From: Alkalibacterium sp. AK22
GTDB taxonomy: Bacteria; Bacillota; Bacilli; Lactobacillales; Carnobacteriaceae_A
Reading direction: 5' to 3'
NCBI RefSeq assembly: GCF_000585255.1
Contig: NZ_JANL01000042.1
Span: 186,001 to 250,000 of the forward strand
DNA length: 64,000 nt
This document shows positions 16,676-25,692 of the stretch, piece after piece. Below the pieces are notes generated by a model that searched no databases, had not been told where the DNA came from, and saw only the letters and a list, made by a program, of their open reading frames with translations. Position 1 is the stretch's first letter; every line of letters begins with the position of its first letter. The translations under genes were made by a program, and so were the position numbers.

Positions 16676-17797
16676 ATGCCCGATCAGCTGACACTGAGCG
16701 GTTTGTATAACTCAGCCGTCATCTACACAGCCCATGTTGATGATGCTGTCATTGCACAGGTGAAGCAGCTGCTGGATGAACCCTTTGTCCAAGACGAATA
16801 TATTGCCATCATGCCTGATACCCACATCGGTAAGGGAGCCGTCATTGGTACAACCATGACCATTAAAAACAAAAAAGTCTGTCCAAATCTTGTTGGTGTA
16901 GATATTGGCTGCGGAATCATGGTCACCGAGGTGGATATTGGCCACCCGGACCGTCCTGCATTTGAAAAACTGGATCAGGTGATCCGCAAAAGCATTCCCT
17001 CCGGTTTCAGTATTCACCAGTATCCTGAAGCCTTTGCTCCCCTGAGTGATCTCACATTCACCATCGCGCACATAAATCGTATCCGACAATCGCTAGGGAC
17101 TTTAGGCGGAGGGAATCATTTCATCGAACTGGGACAAAATGACCAGGGCCAGTATTTTCTAGCTGTGCACACTGGATCCAGAAACCTGGGACTCACAGTT
17201 GCCACCTACCACCAGAAAAAAGCTTTGGACCACTGCCGACCCTTCCATGGGACAGCCAAAGTAAAGACCCCGTCCTTATCCTATCTCGAGGGCGCACAGC
17301 TGAACGATTACTTGAACGATTTGGCTGTGTCCCAGCAGTATGCTCACCGGAACCGGGAGCTGATCAGTGACCGGATCCTTTCACGCATGAACTGGCAGGC
17401 AGTGGACCGTTTTGATTCGGTGCACAATTACATTGACCTGGAACAAAGAATTCTTAGAAAAGGGGCGACCGATGCCTCAAAAGGAAAAAAGCTGATCATT
17501 CCTCTGAATATGAAAGACGGTTCGCTGATGGCAACAGGTAAAGGCAATCCTGAATGGAACTATTCCGCCCCCCATGGTGCAGGACGGCTCCTGTCCCGTC
17601 GCCAGGCGAAAAAGACCTTGTCCTTTGCCCATTTCAAAGAAGTCATGCATGATGTGTATTCGACCTCAATCAGACGGGAAACACTGGATGAAGCCCCTAT
17701 GGCTTATAAGAAAGCCGCTTCGATCACCGACAACATATCCGAAACCGTCACGATCACCGCGCGGGTCCGGCCCGTCTATAACTTCAAATCTAGCTGA
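16676..17797 (+). CDS. rtcB: RtcB family RNA ligase
   Basis: A 373-residue RtcB, joining RNA 2',3'-cyclic phosphate or 3'-phosphate ends to 5'-OH with GTP and manganese. Key residues are visible: VGVDIGCGIM (metal-binding Asp and Cys), GGGNHFIELG, HTGSRNLG, and APHGAGRLLSR containing the guanylated histidine. The protein is shorter than the archetype but typical for the bacterial short form. GGAGGTGA at 16663-16670 fits the ATG at 16676. A CCGGTC/GACCGG hairpin lies immediately ahead of the ribosome binding site. No archease or RNA repair operon is adjacent. Confidence 0.93.
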   Translation: MPDQLTLSGLYNSAVIYTAHVDDAVIAQVKQLLDEPFVQDEYIAIMPDTHIGKGAVIGTTMTIKNKKVCPNLVGVDIGCGIMVTEVDIGHPDRPAFEKLDQVIRKSIPSGFSIHQYPEAFAPLSDLTFTIAHINRIRQSLGTLGGGNHFIELGQNDQGQYFLAVHTGSRNLGLTVATYHQKKALDHCRPFHGTAKVKTPSLSYLEGAQLNDYLNDLAVSQQYAHRNRELISDRILSRMNWQAVDRFDSVHNYIDLEQRILRKGATDASKGKKLIIPLNMKDGSLMATGKGNPEWNYSAPHGAGRLLSRRQAKKTLSFAHFKEVMHDVYSTSIRRETLDEAPMAYKKAASITDNISETVTITARVRPVYNFKSS

Positions 17798-17802
17798 TTA
17801 AG

Positions 17803-17831
17803 GACACCTGTTTCATAGACGGGTGTCTTTT
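17803..17831 (+). terminator. Terminator after rtcB
   Basis: GACACCTGT pairs with ACGGGTGTC, followed by TTTTC. Confidence 0.75.
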
Positions 17832-18067
17832 CTGTAAAAAAGGAGGGAAGAGCTGGTTTTCTCTCCCTGACGAGTTCTTATCGATAAAGACTTACCCTTA
17901 TTCATTAAATGTTCTATTTCTGACCTTATTTTGAAAATCCAGTGAAACCTTTGGCTCCTGCTTCCTCACTTCCTGTTAAAAATGGTATAGTAGAAATGAG
18001 AGTAGCGAAGAAATAAATTATTTGCTGTTCGCATTCTGTGATATAAATGCCGGGAGGGAAGACAAGG

Positions 18068-18919
18068 ATGAGCAAGACAGGTTTGATTCTAGAAGGTGGA
18101 GGGATGAGAGGGCTGTATACAGCCGGAGTCCTGGACCGACTGATGGAAGCTAGCATCCCCGTCGACGGCATGGTGACTGTATCGGCCGGGGCCTTATTCG
18201 GGATCAATTTTGCCTCAGCTCAGCATGGTCGGGCTCTCCGCTACAACAAGACCTACATAAAGGACAAGCGTTACATGAGTCTGCGAAGTCTGTTGACGAC
18301 CGGAAATCTCATCAACAAAAATTTTGCCTACTATACCATTCCCTATAAACTGGATGCTTTTGACGAGAAAGCTTTCAAGGCTTCCAGTATTGATTTTTAT
18401 GCTGCTGTCACCAACATGCACAACGGTCAGGCCGAATACAGACGGATCACTGATCCTTTTGACCAGATGGAGATCCTCAGAGCCTCCGGATCGCTGCCGA
18501 TAGTTTCCAGACCGGTCGAGCTGGAGGGGAAACTCTATCTGGATGGAGGAGTAGCCGACAGCATTCCCTATAGAAAAGCAAAAGCCCTGGGTTATGCAAA
18601 GCGTATAGTCATCTTGACCCGACCTCTGACCTTTAAAAAAACCCCTTCTCCATCCTTTTTAATAGACAGGTGGTATAAAGACTATCCGCAGTTCAGACGT
18701 ACGCTGAAGAATCGCTACAGAAACTACAACCAGACAGTGGAGCACATCACCGAGGATGAAGCAGAAGGAGAGGCCTTTGTTTTTCGTCCTTCCCAAGCCC
18801 TTGCCATTAAACGTCTGGAAAGGGATAAGACCAAACTTCAGTCGATGTACGACCTAGGAGTCGAAGACGCAGACCACCGGCTAGACCAGCTTAGAATGTA
18901 TCTTCAAAAGACCAACTAA
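18068..18919 (+). CDS. Patatin-like phospholipase (YjjU/RssA type)
   Basis: About 283 residues. The oxyanion loop GGGMRGLYTAGVLD is at residues 10-23, the nucleophile segment reads VTVSAGALFG, and the Asp of the Ser-Asp dyad is in YLDGGVADSIP. The usual GxSxG has Thr instead of the first Gly (TVSAG), which occurs in some YjjU relatives. Probably a soluble acyl hydrolase on membrane lipids. An upstream in-frame ATG at 18047 overlaps its GGGAGG, so 18068 is the better start. The next gene is 24 bases downstream. Confidence 0.87.
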   Translation: MSKTGLILEGGGMRGLYTAGVLDRLMEASIPVDGMVTVSAGALFGINFASAQHGRALRYNKTYIKDKRYMSLRSLLTTGNLINKNFAYYTIPYKLDAFDEKAFKASSIDFYAAVTNMHNGQAEYRRITDPFDQMEILRASGSLPIVSRPVELEGKLYLDGGVADSIPYRKAKALGYAKRIVILTRPLTFKKTPSPSFLIDRWYKDYPQFRRTLKNRYRNYNQTVEHITEDEAEGEAFVFRPSQALAIKRLERDKTKLQSMYDLGVEDADHRLDQLRMYLQKTN

Positions 18920-18943
18920 TATACTTGAAAGGAAAAACGTAAT

Positions 18944-19501
18944 ATGTCTGACCTGAAAACACTAATCAATACAAAGCCATGGGCACGGGAGTATCTCTAT
19001 TTTGACCCGGATCTGAAAGAAGATGACGTCGTTTTTGACGAAAACTTAAATAAATTCAAACTGTTTCTAGGCGCAATGGAGGATACGCGGGCAAACAGCC
19101 AGCAGATTCTTTCCCGCTATTCCTTACCAGACCATAAAGAAATCATTGAACTGCTAGCCGTTTTTCGAGTCATGACGGCTACGGGAACCGCTACTGCAGA
19201 GGAACAGGATATCTTTTTCGGCGCTTTGAGCACCTTTATCCAAGATGAAAGAGCAAAAGGGCAATCAGCCGACGATCTATTTGAAGACCGTGACGCCATT
19301 GCCTTATCCCGCTTGTATCAAGTCACGGATGAAGCCTGGGCCAAAAAGTATATGACCTGGATCTTTTTTGAACTGGGAGTGATCGACAGAGACAAGGGAC
19401 CTGATCTGTTCGGCGCCAATGAGGCAGCTTTTCAGACCTATGATTTCCTTAAAAACGCCTCAGACGGCAAATGGCGTCCCCAGATGCATTACTCGACCTG
19501 A
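18944..19501 (+). CDS. Hypothetical protein, 185 residues
   Basis: Soluble, acidic, predominantly helical protein with no membrane segment or recognisable motif. The N terminus SDLKTLINTKPWAREYLYFDPDL is aromatic-rich; a GQSADDLFED loop sits at the centre. It has AAAGGAAA ahead of the ATG and follows the patatin gene closely, so the two are probably co-transcribed. No family recognised. Confidence 0.7.
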   Translation: MSDLKTLINTKPWAREYLYFDPDLKEDDVVFDENLNKFKLFLGAMEDTRANSQQILSRYSLPDHKEIIELLAVFRVMTATGTATAEEQDIFFGALSTFIQDERAKGQSADDLFEDRDAIALSRLYQVTDEAWAKKYMTWIFFELGVIDRDKGPDLFGANEAAFQTYDFLKNASDGKWRPQMHYST

Positions 19502-19547
19502 AAAACTATCAGCTTTCAAAATAGATGACCAGAAAAGAGGAATCTCT

Positions 19548-19919
19548 ATGTGGACTTACCTGTTCATGGGTGTCGTACTTTTATTGCTTGGTTTTGCCGT
19601 TCACATTCTTAAAATGGATATGCTGATTGCCGGCTATAACACCATGTCCAAAGAAAACAAAGAAAAAGTCGATACCGAAAGCCTAAGCCGCTTTCTTGGC
19701 TTTTATTGTTATATCAGTGGGACTTTTTTTCTGATACTGGGGCTTATTGCATCAATAGGCTACACTGTTCCAGAAACGCCCGTAACGGCAGCTTTTTTGA
19801 TCTGGACAGTGATCATACTGATCAGTGCTCAGCGATTTGACGGTAATACGAAAAGGGGGCAGCGCTACAATGAGCGAAATCAGCGGTCTCACAAAAAAAG
19901 TAAAAAATACCGCAGCTAG
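19548..19919 (+). CDS. DUF3784 family membrane protein
   Basis: About 123 residues with three hydrophobic segments. The stretch following the first helix, AGYNTMSKENKEKVDTESLSRFLG, is the hallmark of DUF3784 proteins (N-T-M-S-x-E-x-K-x-K). The C-terminal tail is strongly basic (NTKRGQRYNERNQRSHKKSKK). AAGAGG precedes the ATG. It overlaps the downstream phosphotransferase gene by about 50 bases. Function unknown. Confidence 0.8.
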   Translation: MWTYLFMGVVLLLLGFAVHILKMDMLIAGYNTMSKENKEKVDTESLSRFLGFYCYISGTFFLILGLIASIGYTVPETPVTAAFLIWTVIILISAQRFDGNTKRGQRYNERNQRSHKKSKKYRS

Positions 19920-20784
19920 GCATGGTGTGCCCTTACTTGAAGACTCTATGTCTGTAGAAAGCATGGGGCTTGATTTTGAAGTGCTTTTTGCCAAGGACAC
20001 AGCTGGGGCAGAATGGGTGTGCCGGCTGCCTAAACGGGCAGACGCCCTGGAAAAGGCATCTCTGGAAAAAAGCATGCTGGATTATATTGCTGACCGTCAG
20101 TCTGTTTTTCAGGTTCCTGTCTGGAAAGTATTTTCTGATGAACTGATCCTATACAAAAAACTCAACGGCCAGCCGGCAGTCGTCACTGACCCCTTTACTC
20201 AAGAGCCACACTGGGCATTCGATCCAACTGACGTTCCGGACAATTATCTGCACAGTCTGGCTAGAGCACTGGCTGAACTGCACCGGCTGCCTTTAAAAGA
20301 TGCCGAGCAGGTAGGCTTCAAGATTACAGCGCCTAATGACCTTAGATTGAATATGCAAGAACGGATGAAAAAAATCAAAGAGGACTTCCCTGTCCATGAA
20401 GAGCTATGGGCGCGTTGGATGAACTGGGTCAATGATCCGAATTACTGGCCCCGACAAGTCAGCCTGGTTCACGGAGATCTCTTCCCTGGGCACACCCTGA
20501 TCGATGATCATCAGCGCGTATGTGGACTGATCGACTGGACAGAGTCAGAAGGTAACGATGCTTCGGTCGATTTTACAGCCGTTTACATGTTGTTTGGTGA
20601 AGCGGCACTGGATCAGCTCCTGCTTGCTTACCAGGCTGCGGGAGGGTATGTCTGGACGAACATGAAAGCACATATTATTGAGCGCCTCAGCACCCAGGCT
20701 ATAACTATAGCTGAATTTGCTGAACTATCCGGCTTAAAAGAATACCGCGAGATGGCCGCCAGAATGCTCGAAAAGCCGTCCTGA
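19870..20784 (+). CDS. Macrolide 2'-phosphotransferase-like kinase
   Basis: About 304 residues. The sequence follows the Mph family over its full length: MESxGLDFEVxFAxD near the start, WVCRLPKRADALEKA containing the ATP-site region, the catalytic loop LVHGDLFPGHTLIDD (HGD..H) and the metal-binding IDWTESEGNDASVDF, then IAEFAELSGL near the end. Mph enzymes phosphorylate the desosamine 2'-OH of macrolides using GTP. Located in an ordinary chromosomal string (patatin, hypothetical, DUF3784), without mobile flanks on the left, so it is probably an intrinsic gene; activity against clinical macrolides is not assured. Start at 19870 lies inside the end of the preceding gene. Confidence 0.83.
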   Translation: MSEISGLTKKVKNTAARHGVPLLEDSMSVESMGLDFEVLFAKDTAGAEWVCRLPKRADALEKASLEKSMLDYIADRQSVFQVPVWKVFSDELILYKKLNGQPAVVTDPFTQEPHWAFDPTDVPDNYLHSLARALAELHRLPLKDAEQVGFKITAPNDLRLNMQERMKKIKEDFPVHEELWARWMNWVNDPNYWPRQVSLVHGDLFPGHTLIDDHQRVCGLIDWTESEGNDASVDFTAVYMLFGEAALDQLLLAYQAAGGYVWTNMKAHIIERLSTQAITIAEFAELSGLKEYREMAARMLEKPS

Positions 20785-20846
20785 ACAAATAAGCCTTGTC
20801 TGCATTATCTTTTTGTAATCTGAGTATACAAGAAGACTTCTAGCCA

Positions 20847-21020
20847 TGACAGCTGAGGAACTGATTGACAGCATATTGTCTGCGCCTGATAGGTATATCC
20901 GGTTCAGGAAGATGGATCAGGATACTGTCATGATTTTCTGGAAGACGACAGTGTTGTGCCCAGTGTCTTCATGCATGATTCGACTTACAATACCCACTAT
21001 CCTGCCCTTAACGGATAGGT
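20847..21020 (+). pseudogene. Short decayed coding relic
   Basis: ATG at 20847 opens a 58-codon frame ending at 21019-21021. The first half reads like a normal protein start (MTAEELIDSILSAPDRYIRF), while from about 20905 the plausible protein sequence continues in another frame (DSVVPSVFMHDSTYNTHYPALNG then stop at 21020). This suggests a frameshifted remnant of an unidentified protein. Weak evidence. Confidence 0.3.
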
Positions 21021-21209
21021 GAATCCAGACATACCTGAGCGGCGCATTTCTAATTCTGGGAGCATTAAATTCTTCACTGAAGGGAAACAGTCAGTGGATT
21101 TACATACGTTAACGTTACCTTAACCTTATTTAACGATATTTCTTTTGACCTGAAGTCCATTTCTATGGTATGAAAGTTTAAATAGTTATAAAAGGAACGG
21201 TATGCGCTT

Positions 21210-22283
21210 ATGTCCAAAAAAAGAATGTCTTATATAATTCATGTACAGCCTTGTTTCTGATCTGTTCAGTGTCACCAGGCGTCTTGCCGGTTGTTTTTGT
21301 TAGCGATACCCAAGCGATTGCCGAAAGCAGCGGACAGCTTCTGGGACAGACCCATGTTGAAATCAGTAAATCTAGCCAAAGTATCCAAAATCACTTGGGC
21401 AAGGCCAACGCGAGGAAACTAAATATCCCTGGCTCTCAGGCAGAAGTACTGGTCTACTTCACAGATACATCGGGTTCAATTCGGGTCCAGTTGAACCATC
21501 CTTCTCATACTGACCGAACAGCAGACCGTCAGTTCGACGGTCAAAGCAACTTTGATTTTTCAGGCTACGGCGAATACGGTAAAGGCATCTACCGGGTCAC
21601 TGTCCATGCGGTCAAAGCAGCCGAAGCTGAAGAAAACAAAACGGAACAAGCGGCTGAAACAGAAAAAGAGCAACAGGAAGAAGGAAAGAAAGAGAAGACG
21701 CATGATGCCAATCCGGAAACTGATTCAAACCAAGAAAAAAACGAAGAGCAGTCTTCATCAGAGAGTGGTGGAGAAGAATACTTTTTCTAAAAAAACTGAG
21801 ATTCCTTCAGGTCATTCTCCTCACTCCGTTTCGAATGTAAACAGCCAGCAGCAAGCTGAGACTCAGCCGCCTGTCTCTGTATCAAATGACTCAACCAATA
21901 CTGTAGCGGATACGGACAGTTCCCAGTCTTCGGATGACGTTTCTCTGATGATTGAAGAAAATCTAGACTTGTCTGAAAGTGACCCCAGTCTGATGAAAGA
22001 CGAAAGGGAGGAAGACCCAGAGGAGATTGAAGAGCAAGAAGAGGGCGGGGAGCTCTCTGAAGAAAAGCCAAATACGCCTCTCCATCGTTCGTATACTCAA
22101 GCTTTTGCCATGGAGCTGGACAAAGTAAGCGCACCGCCGGAAGAAGGGTCAGAGTCCGGCAAGACTAAAATGCAAATCCGATCCTAGTTTGAAAGAGCTG
22201 CTGTTCCTGTATGAGCTATCGTCCTGATGGGAACTAGCGGGGCTGCACTTGCAGCAAATTTGACACTTAAGTTGAAAAGATGA
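21210..22283 (+). pseudogene. Frameshifted secreted/surface protein gene
   Basis: A signal-peptide-like start (MSKKRMSYIIHV, ATG 21210, AAAGGA upstream) loses frame near 21245, and the hydrophobic core and mature part continue in the next frame (LFLICSVSPGVLPVVFVSDTQAIAES...). That frame carries a beta-rich domain to about residue 125, then a Glu/Lys/Gln-rich linker, and stops at 21790 after a run of Ts and As; the adjacent frame continues with a Ser/Asp/Glu-rich stalk to 22187. A final frame from about 22200 encodes GTSGAALAANLTLKLKR, a hydrophobic helix plus basic tail like a membrane or wall anchor, interrupted by a stop. No LPXTG motif is visible. At least three disruptions make it inactive. 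Confidence 0.65.
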
Positions 22284-22404
22284 TTAAACAGTTCGCTAGT
22301 CTAATGATTGAATATGAGTAAAAGCATCCTGAATTCTAATATGCTCCCTCTATAGTAGACAGAGAAATAAAAAAATTCTCTGACACTATAAAGGGAGTTT
22401 TTAC

Positions 22405-22981
22405 CATGTCTAAAAGAACATCAGATCATACATTAACGGAGCGAATCGAAGTAGTGGAAAAGGTGCTATAAAATAAAGAGTCTATTCACAGTGTATCTTA
22501 GCTACACCTTTTAAATAGAACCACATTAAAAAAATGGATAAACAAGTATCAAAACGACGGAGTCGATGGGTTAAAAGAATCCACAGGTTGAAAACAGTAT
22601 TCAGATGAATTGAATACTCAACAGTTTGAGTATTATTTAAGTAACCCATTGGGTTTAGTAGCTACTTGCGCCAAATTCAATATTTCTACCTTTTCAGTTT
22701 TTACGTAGCTGGATAAAGCTTTATGCTAGTGGAACGCGGAGAGAGAGTACAATGTGTCTTACCAACAAGTCTATCAGTGGGTACGCAAGTACGTAGAAGG
22801 TGGACCAGAAGCTCTGAAAGACCGACGTGGTCAATCATTGGAATCCAAGGAAAACCTCACAGGATAGGAAAAGCTACGGCTGGAAGTGAAGAAACTACAG
22901 CAGAGAAATCAATATTTAGAAGCGGAAAATGGCTTGATAAAAAAGATGAAAGATATCGAAAGTAGGAATCAACGCGGATAG
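22405..22981 (+). pseudogene. IS3-family orfA remnant (helix-turn-helix part)
   Basis: Starts MSKRTSDHTLTERIEVVEKVL and then hits an in-frame stop. Two HTH units are recognisable (RTTLKKWINKYQNDGVDGLKE and VSYQQVYQWVRKYVEGGPEALKDRRGQ), followed by the leucine-zipper-like RLEVKKLQQRNQYLEAENGL. At least four stops or shifts interrupt it. AAAGGGAG precedes the ATG. Confidence 0.75.
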
Positions 22982-22989
22982 GCTCATGT

Positions 22990-23882
22990 TTTTGTGAGTT
23001 CCAAGCTATTTTTGAATACCATCAAGAAACTAGCGTTTCTATTCAATCGTTATGCAGTGTATTAGATGTATCGCGTTCAGGTTACTATAAATGGCTGAAC
23101 CATACACCGAGCGAACGAGAACCAGAGGCTCGACAATTAAAGAAGCCTGCAAAAGAAAGTTTCTATCATTACAAGGGACTATTTGGTTATCGTCGCATAA
23201 CGATTACCTTGAACCGTGGCTCAAAGGAAAAACAACACGACAAGAAAGTGATTCGTCGTCTAATGGTTCAAATGGGGTTAAAATCCCATATCCGTCGTTC
23301 CAATGGCTACTCTACCAAAACTAGCTATGTCAATAAAGAAGAAAATGTGTTAAATCGAGAGTTCAAAGCGGACAAACTCAATCAGAAATGGGTCACAAAT
23401 ATCACTCATTTACGTTACAGAGATGGTCAGAAAGCCTATTTGATTGCTATTAAAGATCTTTACGATGGGTCTATTACTGCCTATAAAGTTCGGAAGTTTA
23501 ATAACAACGGTCTTGTCATGGAAACCTTGAATGAAGCGATTGAAAGGAATTCAGGCGCAACTTCTCTTCTTCACAGCGACCGAGGGTCGCAATACACATC
23601 TAAACACTACCGCTAGGTCACTACGGAAGCCGGGATTACTCGTAGTATGTCACGCGTGTGTTTTACACTAAACAACGTGTAGGGAAATGCATCGAAAACG
23701 GCCCTATGGAAAGCTTTTTCGGGCACTTCAAATGTGAATCATATAAATTGAAATAGTTTTCTACCTGCGAAGAACTGGAGAAAGACATTCAACAGCATAT
23801 GAATTTTTACAACTACGAACGGTTTCAGGAAACAAGAAACAAGCTGACACCAATGGAATATCGGTGTCAGCTTGCCGCATAG
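22990..23882 (+). pseudogene. IS3-family orfB (DDE integrase) remnant
   Basis: A continuous frame from about 22993 encodes SRSGYYKWL, GLFGYRRIT, then the catalytic core ending LLHSDRGSQYTS and a stop at 23614-23616. After a short disrupted stretch another frame gives GPMESFFGHFKCE, one further stop, and the C terminus YNYERFQETRNKLTPMEYR ending at 23882. The first catalytic Asp, normally in W-V-T-D-I-T, is replaced by Asn (WVTNITHL). Clearly inactive. Confidence 0.8.
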
Positions 23883-23921
23883 AATTTTTTTGTTTTTTCA
23901 TTGTCTACTTGACATGGTGCA

Positions 23922-24241
23922 TTTCATTTCTATTCTTTTTAGGTTTCAGTGAGCTTTTTTTGATAAAGAACTTTTTCAATTTATTGAGTAAATATATTAC
24001 AAAAAATCAACGCGTCTACAAAATAATATATTGACAGCAATTATTAAATGAAGTATGATCATTTTAACAAATAAAAAAATCTGTTTACATTTTAACATTT
24101 GGTTATCAATCTTTATTATAAAGGCTTTTTTTTTGGTTAAAATATAATTTTGCATCCGATTATAACTTTAATTATAGATAAATACCTTCTAAAAGTAAGT
24201 AATTAGGATGGAGATAATACATAAAAAAGGAGAACTACAAA
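23922..24241 (+). promoter_or_regulatory. AT-rich upstream region of the LysM gene
   Basis: About 320 bases, very AT-rich, no gene. TATAAT occurs within AAAATATAATTTTG near 24140-24150 and is the probable -10 of the lysM-domain gene; a T tract precedes it and no clear -35 was seen. A long 5' leader of about 90 bases follows. Confidence 0.45.
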
Positions 24242-25615
24242 TTGAATATTAAAATAGAAAAAATGTCAAAGGTAGAACGCAAGCACATGGTAAAAGGGAA
24301 GCAATGGATGATCGTATCAACTGTCGCACTCGCATTGGGAGTATCAGCATTTAGCACAACAGAAGCAAGTGCTGCAGAATACACACCAGAAACATGGGTT
24401 GCCCGTACACCAGAACAAATTGTCATCCAAGACCGCGCCAACTATCTCATTATTTGGGGCGACACACTTTGGGCAATTTCCGAAGCCAGTGGTGTATCTG
24501 TAGATGCATTGGTTTCAATCAACAACATCGCTAACCGTGACCTGATTTATGCAGGAAACACATTAGTGATTGACGGCCAAGTTGTGACGGTTACAGAACA
24601 AAATGGTCAAAAATCTTCATTCGTAGTAGAAGGCGATAACGTTACACCGACTGATAATCATGTTGAAGGCGTACAAGCCACTCAGCCTGCCCAGTCAGTT
24701 ACAGCCCCTCAAGCGAGTGAAAAAGGTGGAGTAGCAAATGATGAGTTGGTTAACGGTGGCGTTAAAGAAGGTCACTCTTCTAAAGCGGATCGTGCTGACG
24801 CAACACCTGCTAAGCCGGCAACACCTTCTAAAGAGGCAGACAAGGTAGAAGATGGTGGCAATTTTGCTCCAGCTCAGCCTGAAACGCCTGCTGAAGAAGT
24901 GAACGCTAACGTTCCAGCAGACAAACCATCTGACAAAGCGGACACGGATTCTAAAGACGATGCACCAGCAGACGTTAAAGATGAAGGTTCCATTGACAAA
25001 GAAGATGGAGGAAACTTTGCTCCTGCTGTACCAGAAGACGATAAAACCGAAACACCTGTAGATCGTGTTCCTGATGAACAAGTCATGAGCAAAGAAACAG
25101 CACGTACAACGGTTAACTTCGACTTAGGCGGAGGGTACACAAGACAAAATCCTTATGCTTTCTCTATCCCAACACACTCTGCTCAATATGGTTTATACGT
25201 AGAGGGCGGCGAAGTGTTTATGTTGGTGACAGATGACGAGGGCACACACTCTCGTGGAGTAAATGTAAACGGCGAAGAATACAGATTTGCAGATGAAACA
25301 GACGCTACCGGCGAAGGCTACGTTACACTAACTATTGTAATCAGTGGTTCCTTGCCTGTGGTAGAAGATAATTCTGACGCAATCGCAGCATTCAAAGCAT
25401 TTCTGAACGCAAACTTGGAAGGTGAATTTGAAGTGACGTCATCCGACGAAGCAGGATTTGACCTGTTGGTTGGTTCCGATGACGGTATTACACCTGACTG
25501 GGAAGTGTTGCAAGCCGACTTTGAGCGCGTGATGGCTGAAGCTAACGCAAGAGGATACGAAACCTTTGAACACAATGGTGGAGACTTTTGGGTAGTGAAC
25601 GTTGCCATCCGATAA
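24242..25615 (+). CDS. Secreted LysM-domain protein with KxYKxGKxW-like signal
   Basis: About 457 residues. The N terminus KHMVKGKQWMIVSTVALALG matches the KxYKxGKxW class of signal peptides (G-K-x-W kept; Tyr is Met), with likely cleavage after ASA at about 45. One LysM domain (about residues 66-112, containing WGDTLWAISEASGVSVDALVSIN) should bind peptidoglycan. A long acidic, Pro/Ala/Lys-rich linker contains two copies of EDGGNFAPA. The last 165 residues form a separate domain of unknown type (QYGLYVEGGEVFMLVTDDEG...). Start is TTG at 24242 with AAAAGGAG ahead. Codon use is more AT-rich than its neighbours and a dead IS lies upstream, so horizontal origin or high expression is possible. Confidence 0.85.
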   Translation: MNIKIEKMSKVERKHMVKGKQWMIVSTVALALGVSAFSTTEASAAEYTPETWVARTPEQIVIQDRANYLIIWGDTLWAISEASGVSVDALVSINNIANRDLIYAGNTLVIDGQVVTVTEQNGQKSSFVVEGDNVTPTDNHVEGVQATQPAQSVTAPQASEKGGVANDELVNGGVKEGHSSKADRADATPAKPATPSKEADKVEDGGNFAPAQPETPAEEVNANVPADKPSDKADTDSKDDAPADVKDEGSIDKEDGGNFAPAVPEDDKTETPVDRVPDEQVMSKETARTTVNFDLGGGYTRQNPYAFSIPTHSAQYGLYVEGGEVFMLVTDDEGTHSRGVNVNGEEYRFADETDATGEGYVTLTIVISGSLPVVEDNSDAIAAFKAFLNANLEGEFEVTSSDEAGFDLLVGSDDGITPDWEVLQADFERVMAEANARGYETFEHNGGDFWVVNVAIR

Positions 25616-25622
25616 CATCTTT

Positions 25623-25656
25623 AAAAGACTTCCTTAACCGGGAGTCTTTTTTTTTA
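25623..25656 (+). terminator. Terminator of the LysM-protein gene
   Basis: AAAGACTTCC pairs with GGGAGTCTTT across TTAACC, followed by a long T tract. Confidence 0.85.
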
Positions 25657-25658
25657 CG

Positions 25659-25690
25659 CAAAAAACCCCTCTATTTAAAGAGAGGTTTTA
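25659..25690 (-). terminator. Terminator of the isoprenoid-synthase-like gene
   Basis: On the minus strand AAAACCTCTC pairs with GAGGGGTTTT, followed by TTTTGC. It lies immediately beyond the stop at 25693. Confidence 0.8.
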
Positions 25691-25692
25691 TT

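Larger units (their letters stand above)
22342..23921 (+). mobile_element. Decayed IS3-family insertion sequence
   Basis: About 1.58 kb. Imperfect terminal inverted repeats: TGCTCCCTCTATAGTAGACA at the left end and, reversed, TGCACCATGTCAAGTAGACA at the right, continuing for another 20 bases of similarity (GAAA..AAAAAAATTC). Ends begin TG as in IS3-family elements; no clear target duplication remains. Both transposase frames are present but broken. Inserted 60 bases beyond the wrecked surface-protein gene. Confidence 0.8.

Noticed and set aside
17926-18207. Minus-strand frame upstream of the patatin gene
   Set aside because: Overlaps the start of the patatin gene, lacks a start signal, and reads as low-complexity proline-rich shadow.
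21552-22187. Separate gene in the second frame of the surface-protein region
   Set aside because: Its first half is the shadow of the Glu/Lys-rich linker; only its second half is plausible and continues the broken upstream gene.
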